Below are positions 57,456-64,000 of a DNA stretch of 64,000 bases, in pieces. The DNA lies in the NCBI GenBank assembly GCA_902806565.1, contig CADCXA010000034.1:310001-374000 (forward strand), read 5' to 3'. Made by a program: the position numbers and the translations under genes. This DNA comes from Hypoxylon rubiginosum (taxonomy: Eukaryota > Ascomycota > Sordariomycetes > Xylariales > Hypoxylaceae). Under the pieces are notes generated by a model, which had not been told where the DNA came from, did no database searches, and saw only the letters and a list, made by a program, of their open reading frames with translations. Numbering within the stretch: position 1 is the stretch's first letter; each line of letters opens with the position of its first letter.

Positions 57456-58450
57456 TCTCACAAATCGCGAAATAGGAATTGATGAATTACCTCGACGGGC
57501 TTAGAGGCTCCGCTTTAATTGGTAGTTGGTCCAGTAATGGACACTGATTGCTACAGGGACTTTAACAACTCCTCTCTTAGTACGAAATACATGGAAGATT
57601 AAGCTCGGACCAACACCTTTTTCAGGAACGAAAAGATTTAAAAGTCAGCCCCAAAACGCAATTAGCGGCTCTACAGTAAGATGTTACAGTGTTGAATCCT
57701 TATTTTTACTATCCATTTACAAATAATCCCCGAGTGAGCCCTGGGTGCCACTATCTCTTAGAAGAGAACAAATTGATTCTCATGACTGAAAGGTAGTAAA
57801 CTCATAATAATCAGCCTTTTAGCATTTGTTTCTAGCGTAGGAAAGCCCCTTGTTTCCATTATTACCCACCAGTATACCACTGTCATGTAAGATCCCATCT
57901 CATCATGCATACAAGAATATGACTACTGTTGGACGGAATCTTTAGGCTGGAGACAGAAAAAAAACTATAGGTTACAAATATGTTACCACTTCTATCCATC
58001 TTCTGTTACCCATACGATCTATAACTAAGAGGGGTTAGGTGCATGTGTATCTATAGGTTAGCATTACAAAGTAGATGTTAAACCCAACTTACATCAAACA
58101 CATCTGTTACCTTGAGAACTTCATTGCTTCTGGTTGCACTAGCCGCCTCACAGTTTGTGTTTCATCAAGTTCCTGTTCCTGTAAAAGAACCGGCCAGACC
58201 TCTCTATCTACAGGACTATAGTACAATAGCAAGATCGATGCCACTTGATATGTTAGTATGTACGATAAGTATGTACGATTGGGCACTCCGTATTCCGCAC
58301 TAACCGTGCATGTACATACCTATATACGTACCTTGTAGTAGATGTGATGCAAGTATCCACACTTTGCATGCTCCAGAATGACCTTCAGGTTGGCTGGTTG
58401 GGTAGAACAACGTATACAAGGTGTTCATGTCTTCCAACATGACTAACCTA

Positions 58451-58472
58451 AGCCAGCCAGCCAGCCAGCCAG
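58451..58472. repeat. (AGCC)5 microsatellite
   Basis: Five and a half perfect AGCC tetramers in intergenic DNA. Confidence 0.9.
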
Positions 58473-58586
58473 TTCTGGTGTTTGTGATGTCTAAATCCAT
58501 TTGACATGTCGGGCAGCATCACTCATCACCAGCATACATATGCGTGGCAAGGCAAGGTAAGGCAAGCGCGGCTTTTTGACTCTGAC

Positions 58587-58624
58587 GCTGGTGCTGGTGC
58601 TGATGTTGGTGCTGATGTTGGTGC
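58587..58624. repeat. (GCTGGT/GATGTTGGT) microsatellite
   Basis: About 38 bp of GCTGGT and GCTGATGTTGGT units. Frames reading through it give His-Gln repeats that I regard as artefacts. Confidence 0.8.
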
Positions 58625-59082
58625 CGCATAGAGAGAAAATAAAAGAAACAAAAAAAGGAGGTCTGGATGAGACGAGACCCCCTCAGATTTTTTAAAGCCC
58701 CGCCGCACTTCTGCACCAGCGAGAGCCCAAAGCTCTGTAACATTGTCTGCATCCCGCCTGCCCGCTGTCCGCCTGCTTTATTATCAGATCGACATAGGAC
58801 TCCCCTTAGGCTACAGTATGTACCTAGGCTAGGTATATGTACCTATAACTTAGGTACCCCTATAGTGTGGGCCGCTAGCTTAATTACACCCCTCCCAAGT
58901 ACAAAACCACAAAACCATCACCGCCAGTCTACCCCTCCTATAAACTCACCTTCACCTTACATCTGTCATCCTTTACGCAATATTTAAATACTATTTCACA
59001 TCTCTTTCTGATCAAGGCCAGGCGCCTAGATTTTACTCTCAGATATATCTCACTTTGTTTCACCAGCTAAGTCGCCTTCAAA

Positions 59083-60940
59083 ATGGCTTCCCATGACGAC
59101 GCCGACCACCTGCCCGAGGAGACGCAGGGCTACAAGCTCTCACAGCCCAAGCAGAGCTTAGCTGAATATCAGAATATGGGTGCGTATAGAAAGCTCTTTT
59201 TTTATTATCACACATTACCTTCATTTCTTCAACTATAATCAGCTTTACGTTTGCTTGGTACAGCTATACCTTATACATTGGGGCAAGCATAAGGTTACGG
59301 ACTTGAGGAGGCACTCGGCAAGGTGAAGATCAGATGAAAAGGGGGGGACGAGACGAGACTGAGCTCGACGTACGAGCTATAGTCACGATCGAATCAACTC
59401 TGTCATGGGACAAATTTCCATGGTCCGCATTAAAATATTTGGTACCTTAGGAGAACACCGAATTGGTGCACTGGGCAACCAACCCGTTGCTGCGAATGAT
59501 AGGCATTGGAAATCAAATCATATCAACCTACAAACAAACCTGATGGACCTTTTTTTTTTTTTTTTTTTGCCTACTACGCGGCAAATTCGAGACCTTTTTA
59601 TCAACAAACGTCGGCACCTCATCGGAAATCAACCTTCATTCGTCAAATAATGATACCATTTTCACCGATGCGTCAATGCATCGGTTCCCTTCAGAATGGA
59701 AACACAAGAGTCCCGATCATGGCCATTCCGGCGTCCTGTCCCTCGCCCCGTCGGGGTGATACGGCACATGGCCTCGACGCCGCTCATGAAGCATTCTTAC
59801 GATACGCCTTACCATGATGCGTCATGCCCACCGAAATATCATCGGTTTTCAGACGAATACGCAGACATACCTACGCCGGAGCCTAGCCTACGCCTACATG
59901 GCATTACTCCTCCAACGAGTCTGGGGCAAGACTCCGTCCATACCAAGCAATCCCTCAAGGATTTTCTCGGGGCTCAACTTCAACTCGGTACAACAAGGCC
60001 AATCCCTCGTCAAAACCTCCAGCATCCTCGGAAGAAACTACGTGTTCGTACAGAATTCTTGGCTTGGATCAAGACAAAAACTCAACACACGTTGAAGAGG
60101 TCTCCTTCCTCATGTTCATCTAGGAGCGGCCTCGATCCTGCGATGACATGTAGAGGCTTGCCGAGCATGATGACGACTAACCAAGACGTCGCTACTATTT
60201 CCTCTTTAGCATGCTCGTCTCTTCTCACCCCTCCGCCGTTTACTCCAGTTACACCAAGTGGAAATGACATATTACTCCCAAAGATACGAAGAATAATTTC
60301 TAACAGGAATATGTGTGGTATAGATGCCAACGACGAGTCTCTCCAGCGTTACAAGCAGTCTTTAGGACTCGGTGGTGGAAGGGATCTTTCCGACCCTAAG
60401 GACCCGCGAGTTTGCATCATTCACGCCCTAACCATGGAGTCGCCCGGGCGCACTCCCGTCACCATTGACCTGTCTGCTCCTGGGAGCGAGGCTACTCTTA
60501 AGGACCGCCCCTTCAAGATTAAGGAGAGCTGCAAATTCACAATGGTCGCCACCTTCAAGGTCCAGCACGAAATCCTCAGCGGTCTGCAGTACGTCCAGGT
60601 TGTGAAGCGCAAGGGTATCAAGGTTAGCAAGGATTCCGAGATGTTGGTAAGTATATCCTGGAACCAGATTTAAAATCAAATGTACTTTCGCCTACTCACA
60701 CATATTAGGGGAGCTACGCGCCAAACACAGAGAAGCAACCCCTATACACCAAGCGCTGTGAGTATTCGCTGTATATGTTCAACATTGCTCTGTTCTGACC
60801 AGTCAATAGTCCAAGAGGAAGAAGCTCCGTCTGGCATGCTTGCCCGAGGTCACTACAATGCTACATCCAGTTTTGTTGATGACGACAAGAAGACTCATTT
60901 GCAATTCGAGTGGAGCTTCGACATCTCCAAAGACTGGTAG
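59083..60940 (+). CDS. RDI1: Rho GDP-dissociation inhibitor, 4 exons, 199 aa
   Basis: Exons 59083-59179, 60324-60646, 60709-60757 and 60810-60940; introns 1144, 62 and 52 nt. The spliced protein is a complete RhoGDI: N-terminal regulatory arm ([37 protein letters not shown] across the first joint) and an immunoglobulin-like domain ([40 protein letters not shown]; the [14 protein letters not shown] block; [13 protein letters not shown] end). It binds the prenylated tail of Rho/Cdc42/Rac GTPases, keeps them GDP-bound and soluble, and cycles them off membranes. The frame closes across every joint. The first intron is about ten times longer than others in the window and carries an open frame discussed separately. 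It is convergent with PPG1. Confidence 0.97.
59550..59568 (+). repeat. T19 homopolymer in RDI1 intron 1
   Basis: Nineteen T in a row in the first intron of the Rho-GDI gene, 127 bp before the start of the intronic open frame. Confidence 0.9.
59696..60323 (+). other. Open frame in RDI1 intron 1, in frame with exon 2
   Basis: An ATG at 59696 opens 209 codons that cross the exon 2 acceptor (GGTATAG|AT) without a stop and in the Rho-GDI frame. The residues are Pro/Ser/Thr-rich with basic patches ([18 protein letters not shown]) and look like a disordered region rather than random intron. An alternative promoter in the intron would give a Rho-GDI with a 209-residue N-terminal extension in place of the usual first 32 residues. 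Chance openness cannot be excluded. Confidence 0.35.
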
Positions 60941-61412
60941 AAAGTCCACAGGATTGATCCTACGGAGGCGACATCAATCGTAGCTTGAACAGCGCCGACG
61001 AGGATGAAACGAATACGAATTGTCAATCACCGATGGAATTTGAAGGTTGGGTTGAACAGTCCTAGTAGCAAGCGGATATGAGACTGTGTGTTTATAGGGG
61101 CAATGGTTCGATGTAGACTAGTCTGTCTCACGAGAATTACATTTTCTCACCCCCCATCACCTTCACTACAGTCTCGGTTCTAGCCACGGTAGACAAAGCT
61201 TTTTTTCTATTCCCTTCATCGTTAACGACGGGAGATCTAGATAAAAATAGACATGCGATGCAAAAGCTGGGTATTCCGATTGCTATTTGCTACTTAGATC
61301 AGGGCATTCTTCCCTGTCCTGTCCATTCCGTATTTGTGCATGGTTGTCCATTTTCGTGTCTCTGTAGCTCAAGCCAATATAAGTCTAAAGGACCTGGTAG
61401 ATATATCTATCT
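60941..61412. other. Convergent 3' region
   Basis: About 0.47 kb between the stops of Rho-GDI and PPG1, containing both 3' untranslated regions. No gene or repeat seen. Confidence 0.6.
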
Positions 61413-62531
61413 CTACAAGAAATAGTCCGGTAGCGCGTTTCCGTCGGCCATCTTCTCCGTGCCCTGCTGCAGCTCCTTATGCTGGTCGTTCTCGGGCGCG
61501 GCCGCGAACACGTTGAAGAAGCGCTCCCCGACATCGCTGACTTCCAGGACGCTAGCCATATTACCGCACCGGTAGCAGTAGTTGGGGGCGCTCCACACCG
61601 TGCTCAGGTGGTCGTCGTAGAGGACCTGGAACCCCTCCTGGCAGAGCTGGTGGGCGCGCAGGATGTGGTTCATCTTGTTGACGGCGAGGAACTTCTTGAC
61701 GACGCGGGCGCCGAACGTGTAGCCGGCGCCGCGCGGCGAGAGCGAGAACTCGTCGCGCTCCGGGTCCGGGTCGGACCAGACGAGGTCGGCCATGGGCCCT
61801 TCGTGGGGGATCTCGCGGAAGCGGTCGATGATCTTGATCTGGTCGATGGAGTGGATGGAGGGCGAGAGGCCGCCGTGCACGCAGAAGATCTGGTCGTTGA
61901 TGACGACGGAGAGGGTGAGGAAGTCGAACATGTCGGTGAAGTAGTGCCAGACGTTGGCGTTGCCGTACTTGCGGGAGCACTCGGTGTAGAAGCCGTAGGA
62001 CTGGGTCACGCCTCGCGACTCGTGGTTGCCGCGGATCAGGTGCACGCGGTTAGGGTACCTGAGCTTGAGGCATACGAGTAGGGATATGGTCTCGACGCTG
62101 AACATGCCGCGGTCTACGTAGTCGCCTGCGATTTTCTCGAATGTCAGGGGAGGGGGCGGGCCAAAAAGGGGGTTTGCGGGTTCGGGTCTCTCGCGCGCTT
62201 ACCAAGGAATAGGTAGTTGGTGTCCGGGCACCAGCCTCCTATCTTAAATATCTCGATCAGGTCGTAGAACTGGCCGTGGATGTCGCCGACGACGGTGACG
62301 GGAGCCCGCACGTGGACGACGTTGCTCTCTCGCATGAGCAGTTCCTTCGTCTTGGCGCATATCGCCTCGATGACCGACTCGGCTAGGAGTTCCTTCTTAT
62401 ACAAACGGGAGATGCATTCATCTAAATCGACCGAAGCTAGACGAGACGCACGCAAGGGTTAGTGTCCTGAGTCGGCGAATATCCATTCATTCCTGCGCAG
62501 ATGATAGCTACTCACCTGGAAGTCCAGGCAT
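61413..62531 (-). CDS. PPG1: PP2A-like serine/threonine phosphatase PPG1, 3 exons, 320 aa
   Basis: Exons on the minus strand are 62531-62516 (16 nt, MPGLP), 62436-62203 and 62125-61413; introns 79 and 77 nt. All PPP-family metal and active-site motifs are intact: GDIHG (56-60), GDYVDRG (84-90, split by intron 2 after the first G codon base), RGNHES (115-120), then [16 protein letters not shown] and RAHQL. The opening [17 protein letters not shown], the NTNYLFLG-like [20 protein letters not shown] and the PDYFL end place it with yeast Ppg1 rather than PP2A, PP4 or PP6. The DYFL end is the PP2A-type site for carboxymethylation. Ppg1 acts in yeast in glycogen storage and, with the STRIPAK-like Far complex, in mitophagy control; that role here is by homology. 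Strong GC-rich codon use in exon 3 makes long but meaningless frames on the other strand. Confidence 0.95.
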
Positions 62532-64000
62532 CTTGGTCGTTTTGGAAATGCGACGCGTAGATTTAAATATACGCACAAACAAAGCTGCCCAAGGCTGTTT
62601 CAAGAAGCCGTTTGCGTTGGGCGGTGCGAGGCGGGCTTCCTTCTGCTCCGGGAGAATACAAAGTCGTATGAGGAGCTAGAAGGAACCGCAAACATATTCG
62701 AAGGAGAGAGTATTTTCGTCGCCTCACATGGAGAATGTATGGGGGTCGGATGGTAGCGCGGGAGGAGGGGGAGTTAGGATAAGGAGAAGGAAAAGGGAAA
62801 AAACGAGTTTTTCGTAAAGTACACAACAGAAGATGTAATCGAAGTTGGGTGTTTGCCTCGATTTGCTACTATATCGAATATCGAACTGCGCAAGCGCCAA
62901 GGGGGGACGTTGGAATTGGTAAGCCCTTCGATATCCACCATCGCCATCGCTCCAATAGCCGCGCATGTGCCCACTTGGGCAGCTAATGCAGCTAGCCTAT
63001 CAGCTTATCAGGCATGCCTTCAGCCCGTTATATCGGTAAATGCATTTCAGTCATACACATCTACACATGTACGTACATATCTATGTGAGTTGCTCTTTTA
63101 CTTGCATAGAATGCATTTATAAGGTATAACATATGTGTATGAACTCATAGGCGAATTTCTTAGGCGGGTACCCGGATTTGCCGCACTTGAAAAATCCCAT
63201 CGGATCAGATTTTCTGCCGACTTCAAACTTCTTTCTTTTCAACTTCGTCCCGTACGTGTAAGTTGTTTGCGACGTATCCCAACGGCCCTCCCGATGCCTT
63301 TGTAGCCGAGCTACGTGCGTTGCAATCTTGGCAGTTATACCTACTCTCTGTGGCTTGATTTCGGTCAGTTCGTAGTGGAACGTCCGATTTCTATCGCTTT
63401 TTTCTTGCTTGTCGACCCTGAATCCAAACGACTCGCATCTCCTAGCACCCGGGTCGCTTTTTCTACTTTGTCATTGTCCGAATACTAATGCGTACTCGGC
63501 ATTTCTTGTCTATATCTACTTCAGAAACATGTCTATCGTTTGTTTACCTTGCAACTGGCCAAAGTGGTGAGAGAGGTGGAAGACATTTGAATAGGTTACT
63601 ACGCTTCTCGGTATTTTTGGATTGTGTCGTTGATATATATACGTTACGTCCTTGGTGTTAGATGATATCTCCCCTTTTTATTTTATTTTTAGTAGAAGTC
63701 ATCATCGCATGCTATATGCTTTGATATTGGACTTCCCATCACGATGAATATCAATGCGTATCCGAGACCTGGCTACCTATCCGTATAACGTCGGCATGTT
63801 GCGCTCCTTTATCCCTTTCTGATATCTATCTCTCACGTCCTAGACAGTGACGCTTCTCTTGTCTCTCATCCTGTACCTAATATCTTATATATATATTCAG
63901 CGTGTTAGAATTGTTGCAAGCCTTTTTTCTTATTTAAGCCCAGGTATCATCCTGTACCTTAGGTATTCTGTCCGCTATCTGCAATTAGAAGGCCGGACCG
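62532..64000. other. Region upstream of PPG1, no gene seen to window end
   Basis: About 1.5 kb. The proximal part is the PPG1 promoter and leader; beyond 63000 it is pyrimidine-rich on the plus strand with no frame of 60 codons. It may be the untranslated leader or trailer of a gene beyond the window, but nothing shows this directly. Confidence 0.5.

Larger units (their letters stand above)
56780..59082. other. Intergenic region, with possible leader exon of the Bqt4-like gene
   Basis: About 2.3 kb between divergent genes. A donor (AAAAC|GTGAGT, exon end 57092) and an acceptor with branch site (TGCTAAC ... CCCCAG, ending 56914) on the minus strand suggest a 178-nt intron in the 5' leader of the Bqt4-like gene. 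Simple repeats lie at 57397-57455, 58451-58472 and 58587-58624. No other gene is supported. Confidence 0.5.

Noticed and set aside
61479..62081. 200-codon frame on the plus strand opposite PPG1
   Set aside because: Shadow of GC-rich codon use in PPG1; the Val/Glu/Asp-rich translation has no domain.

Overview
The window looks like nuclear chromosomal DNA of a filamentous ascomycete (Pezizomycotina, most likely a sordariomycete). The evidence is: genes split by short (about 50-200 nt) GT-AG introns with CTAAC-like branch sites, a HET-domain gene, an AA9 lytic polysaccharide monooxygenase, a fungal class II peroxidase, a Bqt4-type KilA-N/APSES nuclear-envelope protein, and a 10-kb block whose base composition is what repeat-induced point mutation (RIP) leaves behind. 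No bacterial operons, rRNA genes, convincing tRNAs or CRISPR arrays were seen. All exon structures were worked out by hand from splice signals and reading-frame continuity. Each spliced CDS closes to a whole number of codons.

Left arm, 1-24.7 kb. This part mixes accessory and enzyme genes: an unrecognised PPxY-containing protein (-), a SET-domain methyltransferase (-), an AA9 LPMO (+), a four-helix membrane protein (+), a 713-aa HET protein (+), an amino-acid permease (+), a GNAT acetyltransferase (+), a divergent kinesin-14 with a basic tail (+), a secreted class II peroxidase (-), then a 5.2-kb gene-free stretch and a cytosolic thioredoxin (-). The LPMO and peroxidase are secreted redox enzymes suited to plant-wall decay or a plant-associated life.

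Middle, about 25.3-35.4 kb. This is a sharply bounded block of roughly 96% A+T with no ORF and short tandem arrays at both edges. The residual G/C is biased away from CpA/TpG, which is RIP-like. A 2.2-kb gene-poor shoulder follows.

Right arm, 37.5-64 kb. This part is mostly conserved housekeeping: a long disordered basic/serine-rich protein (-), a 4.8-kb intergenic region, NUF2 kinetochore subunit (+), a small unrecognised protein possibly related to RecA-like paralogs (-), AP-3 beta adaptin (+), an RTA1-family membrane protein (-), mitochondrial 3-hydroxyisobutyrate dehydrogenase (-), a Bqt4-like nuclear-membrane protein (-), Rho-GDI (+) and the PP2A-like phosphatase PPG1 (-). Several of these genes begin with a very small first exon (16-64 nt) followed at once by an intron.

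The most interesting items are the extreme A+T block and its edges; a 209-codon open frame inside the unusually long first intron of Rho-GDI that reads in frame into exon 2 and so predicts an alternative N-terminus; the kinesin-14 that keeps its nucleotide-binding motifs but has lost the microtubule-binding signature; a perfect 10-bp palindrome present at least six times, always outside genes; a five-copy 12-bp array upstream of NUF2; and nested inverted repeats upstream of the amino-acid permease.
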